Below, piece by piece: positions 33,841 through 44,026 of a DNA stretch of 64,000 nucleotides. The position numbers were made by a program, and so were the translations under genes. The stretch is taken from the NCBI GenBank assembly GCA_933228895.1, contig OW121858.1:29473859-29537858 (forward strand), given 5' to 3'. The first letter of the stretch is position 1. The number at the start of each line of letters is the position of its first letter. The notes under the pieces are model-generated. The model did no database searches. It was not told the origin of the DNA and was given only the letters and a program-made list of their open reading frames with translations. This DNA comes from Platycnemis pennipes (taxonomy: Eukaryota; Arthropoda; Insecta; Odonata; Platycnemididae).

Positions 33841-34034
33841 AGTTTAAAATGTAGGTTAAACCTTAAGGATTTTTTTTGTTTATAATTTTATTTAAAAGAA
33901 AAGTGATTTTGACACAAGGTTTTCTTTTGCCCAAAATATTTTAACGTAACGAAAGTTTAACAAAAAAGAACGTCCCGGAGACGTAAATAAATAACATTGC
34001 AATTATTAATAATTATTCACATTCCAATGTACAA

Positions 34035-34651
34035 ATTCAAGGCTAAAGCTTTTAAGTAGATTCGAAACAGATTTTTTCACAGATGATATGTTAGATACAT
34101 ATATTAAGCACCCCTGAGTAATATGCTAGGTTTGATTAGATTAACAAGATTAGAGAGATATGGATTGTCGTACCGATAGAGTTAAAATGTCATTTTCCCC
34201 CCGTACTATAAGAGAGAAAAATAGGCATCACAGCAAATAGATATAGGTTAGAGATGAAATATAGTTTATTATTCGTAATAATTACTAGTTGATTATTATT
34301 CTTACCTTGCTCTTGTGGATATTTACAATTTTACGTCTTCATTATGTGTTTGTTATGTGCGTCACTGTAAAAAGGCAATACTGCTGTATGTGAGCAATTT
34401 TCTTTAAAATAAAATAAATAAAAATAAAAATAGTCAGAGTAGTCTGTAGTGCACGATGCATGTAATAACAACCGATAATCCCTTTCTTATCATGAAGATA
34501 CTAACCATGTAACTGCCTGTGACCCTATAATCTAGCAATTCTCCATAAAATATCCAAGTTGCATGTCAATAATGCATGTTTGGTGATCTTCACCCCCTGC
34601 CACACACCCTCGTGGTGGCTCGCAGGGTATTACGTAGATGTAGATGTAGAT
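34035..34651 (+). mobile_element. CR1-like family A 3' fragment
   Basis: The first part encodes LSRFETDFFTDDMLDTYIK, the end of the reverse transcriptase, followed by a stop. The 3' UTR then ends at 34651 in three GTAGAT repeats. It is 5'-truncated. Confidence 0.8.
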
Positions 34652-34654
34652 CCA

Positions 34655-34935
34655 CTTGTCATGTAATGCACGATATCACTTAAGTCTAGTAAGTCACTTA
34701 AGTTAGATTTAAATTGTCATTTTTCCCCCGTACTCTAAGATAACACAATAGGTAGCATAGAAAAGGGATTGGTAATAGGTGAAATATAGTATATATAATT
34801 GCTTATGACCCTATAATCTAGCAATTCTCCATTAAATATCCTATTTGCATGTCAATAGTGTATGTTTGGTGATCTTCACCCCCTGCCACACACCCTCGCG
34901 GTGGCTTAATAGGGTATGGCGTAGATGTAGATGTA
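34655..34935 (+). mobile_element. CR1-like family A 3' UTR fragment
   Basis: This is a second, tandem 3' UTR directly after the previous copy. It carries the same 'ttcaccccctgccacacacc' block and ends at 34935 in GTAGATGTAGATGT. No coding part remains. Confidence 0.75.
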
Positions 34936-34937
34936 TC

Positions 34938-35594
34938 ATATTTTGTATCGTTTTTGCTACCGTCTTTCCTTGTTATGCCTCATTTAGAATACGCTGCCTG
35001 TATATCAGATCCTGGCGAAATTACGCCTGAAACTTGAACGTGTGCAGCGAAGATCGTATAAGATTTGTAAAGGGACGGTATCATATAACTTTATCAGCGT
35101 GTAACTAGTCTGTCAAATGAATTTAAAACGGGAATAATTGTCAGATAATTCGGTTGAAATTCAGAAAATCTCTTAAACTAAATTCCAAGATAATAGTTTC
35201 GCTGATGACCTACATGAACCACTACTTACTATGGTAGACTGGACCGTAATATCACAAAATTAGAGAAATTGATTGGCGGACTGACAGCTTCAAAATGTCC
35301 TTTATTCCTCTTACAATAAAGGAATATGAATAACGGTATAAATATATCCAATATGGGTGTATCAATTGATAACATAGGTAGTTGCATTTTGGTATAAGGA
35401 CTTGAAGGTAACCCAACTAAAAGCATGTTTTTTCATGCCTAGTTGGCTATTTCAATCTGTTTTAAAATAATTGAAATTTAGACTAGAATATCATTACTAA
35501 TCCTTTTTTATTCATGATATGTTGTGCATGTTTGGTGAGAATTCACCCCCTGCCACACACCTTTACAGTGGCTTGCAGGGTATTATGCAGATGT
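34938..35594 (+). pseudogene. CR1-like family A, third tandem copy
   Basis: The fragment begins within the reverse transcriptase (PHLEYAACISDPGE near 34978, then a frameshift to LERVQRRS). It has stops thereafter and a 3' UTR of the subfamily with 'gagaattcaccccctgcc', ending at 35594. It is the third in a row of same-strand family-A 3' ends. Confidence 0.75.
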
Positions 35595-36093
35595 TTCCAA
35601 AAAATTATTTATCACCCTTGAATGTATTTCGGGCGACAATTGGGACGCATGCTAAAATTGAGATAAAGGACCCATGTTCGTATTTCTTCTCCTTCTGCTT
35701 CCACTGAAAATGAAAACACTGCAGCCCTATTTTCTTCAAGAAATTCATCAAAATACCCGTGGCGAAATTTAAAAATCTTTTAAATATACCCATAATGCTT
35801 AGCGTATTGCAAAGGTGGTGCCTACGACGTGTAATATCCCTGGCAAGGAAAGCGAAAAGAGCCAAATAATAGCATAAACTTTTAGAAAAAATGTGATATG
35901 TACTCATTTTTATCGAAAAAAATTGAAATTCTATCATAAAAATCAAGATTTACGAATCTTTATCTTCAATTCGGTACTTAAATCAAACCTGTATCTCGAT
36001 TACTTCATACTTAAATCTGCAAAAGAAAATTTCACCACACGAAAATATCATTAGGTATGACTTAAACACAGAAATGAATATAATATTTAATCT
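35595..36093. other. Unclassified A+T-rich stretch
   Basis: A reverse-strand frame of 113 codons (35605-35946) lacks any recognised domain and is rich in Ile, Phe and Leu, as expected from composition. No repeat match was seen. Confidence 0.3.
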
Positions 36094-36893
36094 CATCTAC
36101 ATATAAAACTTCGCAATACCCTATCAAGTCACAACGAGGGTGTGTGGCAGGGGGTTAATATCGCCTAACATGCACTATTGACATGCGTCTAGGCTACCAT
36201 ATGGAGACATGCTAGACAATAGATTCACATGCAGTTAGATGGTTTGTATCTAATACATGGTAATATAGGGGTTGGTTGTTAATACATTCACCACAGACTA
36301 CTCTAATATTATTTCACCTATTACCTATTCATTTGAAATGCTGTCTATTCATCTACATCCATCTAAGTCTACGTAATACCCCAGCAAGTCACAACGAGGG
36401 TGTGTGGCAGGGGGTGAATAGTACCAGACATGCACTATTGACAAACACCTAGTATATATAAGGGAGACATGCTAGGTAATACGGTCACATGCAGTTACAT
36501 GGTTAGTATCTACATAATAAGAAAGTGATTAGTAGTTTTTATTACATGAATCATGCACTACAGACTACTCTGACTATATTTCACCTATTATCTATCCCTT
36601 TGCTACTCTGCCTATTTCGTTCTCTTATGGTACGCGTGAACTATGACATTTTGAATCTATCAGATACGATAATCTATCTCTCTAATCTTGTTAATCCTAT
36701 CAAACCTAGCATAATACGTATGGGTTCTTAATATATATCTAAGATGACATGTGAACAAATCTGTTTCAAATTTACTTAAAAGGTTTAACCTAAATTTCAA
36801 CCTGCGTTCTGATAGTAATTACCAGCCTAGTTCCTCTATTGAACTCGTAACACTTATACAATTATCATAATAAAGCCCTTAACAAATCTGGCA
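36094..36893 (-). mobile_element. Two CR1-like family A 3' fragments in tandem
   Basis: Tails start at 36094 and 36350 on the reverse strand. The second continues through UTR into a degraded reverse-transcriptase end near 36770-36890 (codons for LSERRLKF-like sequence). Both are 5'-truncated and nearly abut. Confidence 0.75.
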
Positions 36894-36898
36894 TGTAC

Positions 36899-37375
36899 AT
36901 CTACATCTACAGGATTCCCTGCAAGCCACCGCGAGGGTGTGTGGCAGGGGGTGAAGATCACCAATCATGCACTACCGACATGCAAAGAAGCAACTATAGG
37001 GTCTCATGCAACTAGATTGTTAGTATCTGTAGTATTTAAGGGGTTAATAGATACATCATGCACTACAGACTACTCTAAAATATTTCACCTATTACCTATC
37101 CATCTGCTATGCTGCCTAATCTGTTCTCTTATAGTGCGGGGGAAAAAAGCCATTTTGAATCTATCAGTACGACAATCTATCCTTCTCTAATCTTATTTAT
37201 CTGGTCGAATCTAGCACAATACGCTAGTTTTTTTAACATGTGCCTAGCGGATCATTTTTCACACGATCTAATTCCTTTAAAGTCATACATTACTCGTACG
37301 GATCCCATATGCTAGCGGCATATTCTAAATGAGGTCTGACAAGTGTAAAATAGCATTTTCCTCGTTGTCAGGCTT
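36899..37375 (-). pseudogene. CR1-like family A with RT C-terminal block
   Basis: The tail begins at 36899. At 37375-37225 the reverse strand encodes KCYFTLVRPHLEYAASIWDP, then a stop and LKELDRV. It is a truncated reverse transcriptase plus 3' UTR. Confidence 0.8.
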
Positions 37376-37508
37376 CTTATGCGTCAGATTTTCTGTTGTT
37401 ATTTACTGAAAGATGCCTACTTTGTCGAAGGCATAGCGGTATTGTTGGTCGCAGGATAAAAAATTCGAAAAAGACTTGTAAAGATGGAACATTCATTGGT
37501 CGAAAGTT

Positions 37509-37625
37509 AATCTACATCTACATAATAGCCTGCAAGCCACCATAAAGGTGTGTGGCAGGGGGTGAACTCTCACCAAACATGCACTACATATCATCCTTAA
37601 AAAAGGATTAGTAATTGGCATTTAA
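37509..37625 (-). mobile_element. CR1-like family A tail, very short
   Basis: This is only the terminal 117 bp of the element, ending in CATCTACATAATA-type sequence in reverse. It is severely 5'-truncated. Confidence 0.75.
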
Positions 37626-37779
37626 TCTGTAGATCAACTCGAGGAAAGGGAAACGGTATTTAGTGGGCGATAAAAGAGGCCAAGATCTATTAACGTCTTG
37701 ATAAAAATTATGTATTCTTACCCGATTTTGAGCCCTTTTAGCTGATCACCTCCGATAAGAGAAATGGCGGTATCAGATA

Positions 37780-38575
37780 CTGTTGGTCGCCCCGGTTACG
37801 GTGTTGTAAACAGTTTCTATGACACCTACCGGTAATCCCACCGGTCGGTCGTTCAATTGCAGCCAATGGGATCTCTTCTCACGGTCACGTGCTCTTTCTG
37901 TTTACATTTCGTAACTATGCTACCTCATATACCGGATTTATACCTCAAATACAAGATGGAAATTAATCAAGTGCGTTTAATATCACGTCAGTGAAATGTA
38001 TGCCATTATAATACATCCCAGATTAAAAATAACTAATGCAATAGATTGTTAAATTGTTGATTTGATGCAATCGATACTAATTTGGATGAAATTAAATTGA
38101 ATGCAATAGATTGTTGCATTAATCGTATTCTTGGTATTTTTTATAGTTTTGGGAAGCGGTTACAATTGCAACAATCAAAATATCGCGAAGCGTTAACGCG
38201 CATACATCACGTGACCGGGGGGCGAGCTCCTATTGGTTATACGGTTGCACAACCGTTGATGGTTGGAAACAGACTATAGGTTCCTATATATTAGACTGTT
38301 ATAACACCACGTAGACATAAAGTAGACAATGCTAAACATTGTTAAATGTTGCTATAATAATGATCCAAGTATTTTTTATGGTTTTGGGAAGCGGTTACAA
38401 TTGCAACAATCAAAATATCGCGAAACGTTAACGCACAAACATCACGTGACTGCGAGGCGAGCTCCTATTGGCTATGCGGCTGCACAACCGTTGATGGTTG
38501 GAAACAGACGATTGGCTCCCATCACCCAACCGTTGGGCACCGGTTGGCTCTGATTGGTCGATCGCGCAAACGTAA
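37780..38575. promoter_or_regulatory. Cluster of CCAAT and CACGTG motifs
   Basis: CCAAT or ATTGG occurs near 37862, 38231, 38466, 38508 and 38551. CACGTG occurs near 37884, 38206 and 38441. Two of each lie in a local 235-bp duplication. A short frame starts at 37917 (MLPHIPDLYLKYKM...) and passes a GTGCGT that could be a donor. The motif density suggests a promoter or CpG-containing regulatory region. I cannot show transcription, and the motifs could also belong to a repeat. Confidence 0.35.
38040..38515 (+). repeat. Tandem duplication, 235-bp offset
   Basis: The segment around 38136-38272 recurs at 38371-38507 with about a dozen changes and no indel. Both copies can be read as GKRLQLQQSKYRE, HHVT, RAPIGY and AQPLMVGNR. 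The offset is not a multiple of three, so each copy has its own open frame (38082-38279 and 38329-38553). Conservation of the peptide is not clearly better than that of the DNA. Confidence 0.8.
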
Positions 38576-38591
38576 GCGGAAAACGTAACCA

Positions 38592-38909
38592 GGGGGGCTG
38601 TGTTTGAAACCATCGAGATTATCTCGAATAGGTAACCAAGGAGTCACGTGGTACAAACAAGAAAGGGATCGAATTTTTGGTGTGCTTGTATCGCTCATTA
38701 AAATGTCAATAATTGTTTTTTTTTTAGTTTTCCTCGCTCCAAGGCTCTATATTTGAGCCAGATAAGATAAAACTCGTGTAAAACAATATATAGCGAGATT
38801 GTAATGTACGATTATAATAGACCAAATTTGTGCACCGTTCGTGTTTATACCACGTGACTTATTGGTTACGTATTCGAGATAATTTCGATGGTTTCAAACA
38901 CAGCCCCCC
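38592..38909. mobile_element. Family-G MITE, copy 2
   Basis: The ends are GGGGGGCTGTGTTTGAAACC and its complement, with inverted arms of about 68 bp that include CACGTG. The length is 318 bp. It matches the copy at 1787-2096 in both ends and in the CACGTGGTA(C/T)AAACA subterminal motif. No target duplication is clear. Confidence 0.75.
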
Positions 38910-39077
38910 AGCAACGGCTACTGTCCACCAAAATATTAGGTACACTCGAGTTTCAAGCGTGTGTGTGAAATAACCAATATACCTACAGGAAATTTAATAA
39001 AATTATATTTTTTGATTTCTTTGGATGGTTATTGACCACTTTAATAATACGTAGGTTAATTTATGGAGGTTTGAACG

Positions 39078-39812
39078 TTTTTTATAAGAAATTCAACTTC
39101 CTTTTTGTCTTCCAACGTTTCGCATTTTTTTATTAAGGTTTCTTCAGGGCTACAGTGCAAAGCAAGGGATACAGTTGGTAAAAGATTGTAATACTACAGA
39201 GATAAAAAAGTTTTCAAAAGATTACGATACATTCAATTGTTAATTTCACACTTTATACTATTTTTTTTTAATTTTAATAAATTTATTTTCAAAAAGCTTA
39301 CATGTTGTAATTTCCCTATGGATGGGTTACAAAAAAATAAAATATTACAACTTACAACAGTTACAAGCATACTTTCTAGTGTCTAGTCATTATGAATTAT
39401 TTATTATCTTGTATGGTCCTGCTAAGCTGATGCTTATCAGCAGGTTCCCAGTTTACAATGTAGTGGTGCAATCACTTTTTTATTCTAATTTATATTCATT
39501 TTAAATATTTCCATTTCGCTCGTCATATATTTAGAACAAAATTTCATCCTTGTTTTCCGTTGTTGTTTTGTTTTCGATGTTGATTCTGTTACTAGGAGGA
39601 AGAGTTTGTTTTTGTGTCACCATTGTCGCGGTAAGAAAGTTAATCCCTTGAGGTACTGAATTTATATTTGAAAACTTTTTTATCCTTGTGGTATCATAAT
39701 TATTACCAACTGTAACCCTTGATTTGTAATGTAGCCCTGAAGAAGCCTTAATAAAATAAGGCGAAACGTTGGCAGAAAAAGAAGGAAGTTGAATTTCTTA
39801 AAAAGGACGACC
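39078..39812. mobile_element. Penelope-like fragment with inverted hammerhead motifs
   Basis: Inverted arms of about 110 bp occupy 39078-39185 (-) and 39698-39812 (+). Each contains CCCTGAAGAA followed by a stem and GCGAAACGTTGG. These are the CUGANGA and GAAA cores of a hammerhead ribozyme, with one extra A before helix II. The right-hand copy has complementary GCCTTA/TAAGGC for helix II and GCC/GGC for helix I. Penelope-like retroelements carry such ribozymes in their terminal repeats, including inverted ones. No reverse transcriptase lies between the arms, so only terminal repeats survive. Confidence 0.55.
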
Positions 39813-39939
39813 AAACCTATGTATTATACTTTTGACTTTCTCAATGCTACGTTACGTCACTTTTTAAATCATCTCGAGTATAATTTTCCACTCCTTAACA
39901 AAAAAAATATACCGTTAGAATAAATATCTGAACGACGCT

Positions 39940-40200
39940 ACTTCTGATAGGTGAGGATTGGACGATAACGGCGGGAAAAGTCTAGTTTGGAATCGTTCGA
40001 AACGTCAGATCAGAGAAGAATGGTAAAGATCAAATAGATCGAAGAGAAGAGAACGAAGAGGTTCTGATGGAAGGGTGGGAGATAAGGAAATAGTCTGATG
40101 AAAACTTTAAGAAATGAATGAGTCAACTTAATAACCAGTATCTTGAGAAATGATAGGCTGATGAAAAAATCGTTGAGGGGTTGGTAGATGAGTAGAATCA
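39940..40200 (+). pseudogene. Diverged family-B LINE C-terminal fragment
   Basis: The sequence follows the family-B order: a 'ggattggacgataacggcgg' start, then 'ggaatcgttcgaaacgtc', then the region encoding IDRVTNEEV, heavily mutated. No frame is intact. It is older than the 7.8-14.6 kb copies. Confidence 0.6.
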
Positions 40201-40206
40201 TAGAGT

Positions 40207-40335
40207 AAATGTGAAATAGAGGGCTCACCGCAAAGGGTATAATTTTTAGACCTTTTGGAAGTAGTTCGGGAAGTTTTCCATAGATGGCAATGGATGAATT
40301 TTTCGCGTTACGTCGCAATATGTCTATCATGCGAT
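40207..40335 (+). mobile_element. Family-E repeat, end fragment
   Basis: This piece starts with AGAGGGCTCACCGCAAAGGG and contains 'gttttccatagatggcaatgg', matching the left end of 46694-47217. It is truncated on the right. Confidence 0.6.
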
Positions 40336-40491
40336 CTATTGATTCTAATTATTATGTATTCTTGTATTATAACCATTACTTTACCTCACTTAGCACATCT
40401 GCGCTCTATACTTTTGTTCAAAAGGACTCAAAAGTTCCCTAACAAAGAGGTCACAATGTGTTCTCATTAATAATCATTGATGCAGTGATTA

Positions 40492-40670
40492 TATATATAT
40501 TACCTCTGGTGTACCTCAGGGTTCAGTCTTAGGCCCTGTATTCTTTTTGGTATATATCAATAACCTTCGTTGCCACCACTTTCTTGGTCAGGTTTTGCGG
40601 ATGAGTTTGCACTATGCTACAGTAACTTACATGGGGATTTCACGTCTATGATATTCAAAATGAGTTAAAT
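40492..40670 (+). pseudogene. Non-LTR reverse-transcriptase fragment
   Basis: Translation gives SGVPQGSVLGPVFFLVYINN, then a frameshift into ADEFALCYSNLHGDF. This corresponds to the palm region. The FADD box has become (F)ADE, so the second catalytic aspartate is replaced by glutamate. It ends in a stop at about 40670. It differs from family-B copies and resembles family A or another CR1/Jockey-type lineage. Confidence 0.75.
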
Positions 40671-40859
40671 TACCTAAGAATGGTTTTTTCATAACAAAAT
40701 AGCTATGAATTTACAAAAAAATATATTTTCTATATAGGTATATGAATGTGCAGAAAAACTATATGTACAGAAAACTATATGTACAGAAAATTATATCATT
40801 CTTCAATATTATGTCCCAATCTTGTTAAGTCAATTTATGCATATTTGTGGGTTACATTT

Positions 40860-41000
40860 TGTTAATTTTTATATTCTTTATATTTTTATTACGCCTTGCT
40901 TTTGATTTTGCAGTATTTGAATTCTAACACTTTTGTTTCTGATGGTAGAGTTTTTCAGGTTTTCCCAATGTTGAGCATTAAAAATATGTATCTCATGTCT
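40860..41000 (-). repeat. Dispersed repeat I, copy 2
   Basis: This is the reverse complement of 13870-14060, with the shared 'caaaagtgttagaattcaa' block and an A+T-rich tract. It lies next to a CR1-like fragment. Confidence 0.6.
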
Positions 41001-41027
41001 AAACGACAATATATTCATGCCTAAATT

Positions 41028-41543
41028 ATGAACTTGAACGTGTGCAGCGAAGATTGGCAAGATTTGTAATGGGACGGTATTATATAACCATATTAGCTTA
41101 TAACCAGTCTATTAAGTGAATTAAATTGGGAATCATTGTCAGGTCGCTGGGTGAAATATAGACTTAATCTATTAAATAAATTCCAAATAATATTTTCAGT
41201 GAATACGTTAAAAAATATTTTGCCAACCCCAACTTACTATTATGGTAGACTGGACCATAATATCACAAAATTAGAGAAATTAATTGCCGAACTGATAGAT
41301 CCAAAATGTTCTTTTTCCCTCGTACAATTAAGGGATACGAATAACGGTAAATATGTCCAATACGAGTGTATCCATGCAGATATCATAGGTAGTTGCATGT
41401 TGGTATAAGGACTTGATGGTAACCGAACTAACAGCATGTTTGTTTACATGCTTCCTTTGCTATTATTATCTATTTTAAATAGTGAAGTTTAGAACAGTAT
41501 ATTAATACTACTCTTATCTTGCAGGGTATTATGTAGATGTAGA
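41028..41543 (+). pseudogene. CR1-like family A 3' fragment with shortened UTR
   Basis: It starts with ELERVQRRLARFVMGRYY, then stops, then 3' UTR. The usual 'accccctgccacacacc' block has been deleted just before the terminal GCAGGGTATTATGTAGATGT at 41521-41540. Confidence 0.8.
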
Positions 41544-41559
41544 AACGATACTTGTCGCT

Positions 41560-41900
41560 TCCATCTTTTTGCTTTTTCTAATCGATTTAAACGGCATAAT
41601 CGATTAGTGTCTTGTAGACTGCTCCTTGCAGCGGTATATTATGTGTTTTTTAAATGAACAACAAGGAAATCCTTTTTGTGACAAGATATGTTTGCTCTAA
41701 TAGCGAGAGAAATATTAATTTATCCATGTGACTGTTGAAGTTATTATAAGGCTTATCGCACCGTTATAATAAAATAACAAAACTACAACAATAGCATGTG
41801 TAATTCTTAGAACGCCATCTATGAAATCCTTCCAGTACCACTTCCAAAACGTATAATAGTTTTTCCCTATGCGCTGAGCCCTCTGTATAACACGAACTCT
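41560..41900 (-). mobile_element. Family-E repeat, partial
   Basis: The right end reads CGCTGAGCCCTCT, the complement of the family-E terminus. The interior shares 'gcataatcgattagtgtcttgta' and 'ataataaaataacaaaactac' with 46694-47217. The left terminus is missing. Confidence 0.6.
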
Positions 41901-42074
41901 CTGGTATAATTCTAAAGCAAGTCTTTGTGTTACATTAAAGGTAATTGTAGCAAATGAATGTAGGAGGATCAGGATATTAATCATTTGAATATGAAGGGCC
42001 TAGTTGATTAGAGAAAGGAGTGTAGATCTCTGTCGTATTAATGAGAGGATTGATGACGTATGATAGTAACAATC

Positions 42075-42867
42075 TTTTTTACAAGTCTATTAGTAGTACT
42101 AAATCGGGAATCATTGTCAGATCGTAGGTTAAAAATTTAGACTTCATCTGTTAAATAAATTCCAAGACAATATTTTCACTGATGATGACGTTAAAAGTAT
42201 TTTACGGATTCCAACTTATTGTGGTAGGCTGGACCATAATATTACAAAATGAGAGAAATTGATTTATGCCGAACTGACAGATTCAAAATGTCCTTTTTAT
42301 CTCGTACAATAAGGGATGTGAATAGCGGAATAAATATATCCAATACGGGTGTAGCAATGGATAGCATTGGTAGCTGCATGTTGGTATAAGGACTTTAATC
42401 TAACCCAAATAACAGCATGTTTTTGCAGGCTTTATTTGCTAACTGATTAAATTTTTTAAATTTAGAATAGTACATAGTTATTATTAATCCTTTTTTATGA
42501 TTGATATGCTGTGCATGTTTGGTGAGAATTCGCCCCCTGCCACACACCTTTGTGGTTTCTTAGCATGTTTTTGCATGCTTGCTGTGCTAACTTATTAAAT
42601 TGCTAAATTTAGATTAATTTTTAATTCCTTTTTTGCATGATATGCTGTGCATGTTTGGTGAGAATTCACCCCCTGCCACACACCTTTGTGGTTTCTTAGC
42701 ATGTTTTTGCATGCTTGCTGTGCTAACTTATTAAATTGCTAAATTTAGACTAGTATATTATTATTAATTCTTTTTTATGCACGATATGCTGTGCATGTTT
42801 GGTAAAAATTCACCCCCTGCCACACACCTTAATTGTGTCTTTCAGGGTATTACGTAGATGTAGATGT
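42075..42867 (+). mobile_element. CR1-like family A 3' UTR with internal triplication
   Basis: A UTR of the 'gagaattcaccccctgcc' subfamily is followed by repeats of a segment of about 130 bp containing the CACACACCTTTGTGGTTTC block (about 42515, 42650 and 42790). It ends at 42867 in GTAGATGTAGATGT. Local duplication of the 3' end enlarges the tail. Confidence 0.8.
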
Positions 42868-43252
42868 TCGGGGTAGTTCGTGTGACAGCCTTGTCAAATT
42901 AATTCGGGAAGTATTACAAAATGAAAATAATTCTGTGGCATAGTTTACCGTCCAATGATTATTTTTGTCAAAACACATCATGTAACCGTTTTGTTGGCAT
43001 TGTTTGTTGGCAAGAGGTGTATCTGCAATTATTGATAACCATTTTGTTGGCAGAATGGTTTAAATATTTCTAACCGAATGGTTTTCGCGAGGGTTTTCGA
43101 TGCAAGAAATTAGTGGGGAGCCGACGGAGCGTATCCCCCGGGAGGTGAGCCCGCAATCGCCGGGCGCCTTTCCGTAGCCGGCCGGGATAAGATCTCGACA
43201 GAAATATCATAGTCTTCACCTGTTAATGATCTATATTCTGTCTCGATTTGAG
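42868..43252. other. Unclassified sequence with a G+C-rich core
   Basis: From 43090 to 43200 the sequence becomes G+C-rich. No repeat match or gene was found. A reverse-strand frame (43110-43457) has no known domain. Confidence 0.3.
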
Positions 43253-43292
43253 AATAATCGATGTAGATTTTTATAAATCTACATCGATTATT
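43253..43292. other. Perfect 18-bp stem, 4-base loop hairpin
   Basis: AATAATCGATGTAGATTT is followed by TTAT and its exact complement. The stem contains an ATCGAT palindrome and GATGTAGAT, which resembles the CR1-like tail unit. It could be two tail ends fused head to head or a DNA-structure element. It is not followed by a T-run terminator. Confidence 0.75.
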
Positions 43293-43421
43293 ATCGACCT
43301 CTCTGTACTTGCGCAAGACGCTGAATCTGGTGGAAAAAAGTCCAGGAGGTTTATTTTTCACAAGCATCTTTATGAATTTGACAATACGTATGCATATGAA
43401 AACTTCACAATTAAGTCTTCT

Positions 43422-43850
43422 AAATCTACATCTACACAATACCCTGCAAGCCACCACAAAAGTGTGTGGCAGTGGGGTGATTTCTCACCAAACATGCACT
43501 ACATATTATGCATGAAAAAGGAATAGCATTAATATAGGTACTAGTCAGAACTTCACTATTAAAAAAAAGATAAAAATAGCAAAGCATACATGCAAAAACA
43601 TTCTGTTAGTAGGGTTAGCTTTAAGTACTCATACCAACATGCAGCTACCAATTCTATCCATTGCTACTCTCCGATAGGACATATTTACCGTTATTCGTAT
43701 CTCTAATTGTTCGAGGGAAAAAGGACATTTTGTATCGGTCAGTTCGGCAATCAATGTCTCTAATTTTGTGATATTATGGTCCAGTCTACCATAGTAATAA
43801 GTTGGGGTTCGCAAAATATTTTTAACGTCAACACTGAAAATATGGTACTA
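43422..43850 (-). mobile_element. CR1-like family A 3' UTR fragment
   Basis: The reverse-strand tail begins at 43422 and the UTR extends to about 43850, in the subfamily with 'gatttctcaccaaacatgc'. No coding residue survives except the last few codons near 43810. Confidence 0.75.
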
Positions 43851-44026
43851 ATGCAGTACTTATTGTAGTTTTTAGGTAGCGCAGGCTATTACCAGTATAT
43901 TAGCGTGGAATCATGGTGGTAAGTGTAAATGTAATTTTTCTCTTAACTAATGTAAATTAATTTCAACGCACGCTAGCGGTGGCTCTCAGGGTGTTACCCT
44001 GAGATCAGGGTGCAGGGGATGTACAG

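Noticed and set aside
39742..39784. Rho-independent-type terminator hairpin
   Set aside because: The stem is followed by GAAACGTTGG rather than a T-run, and the context is a eukaryotic retroelement, so the hammerhead reading fits better.
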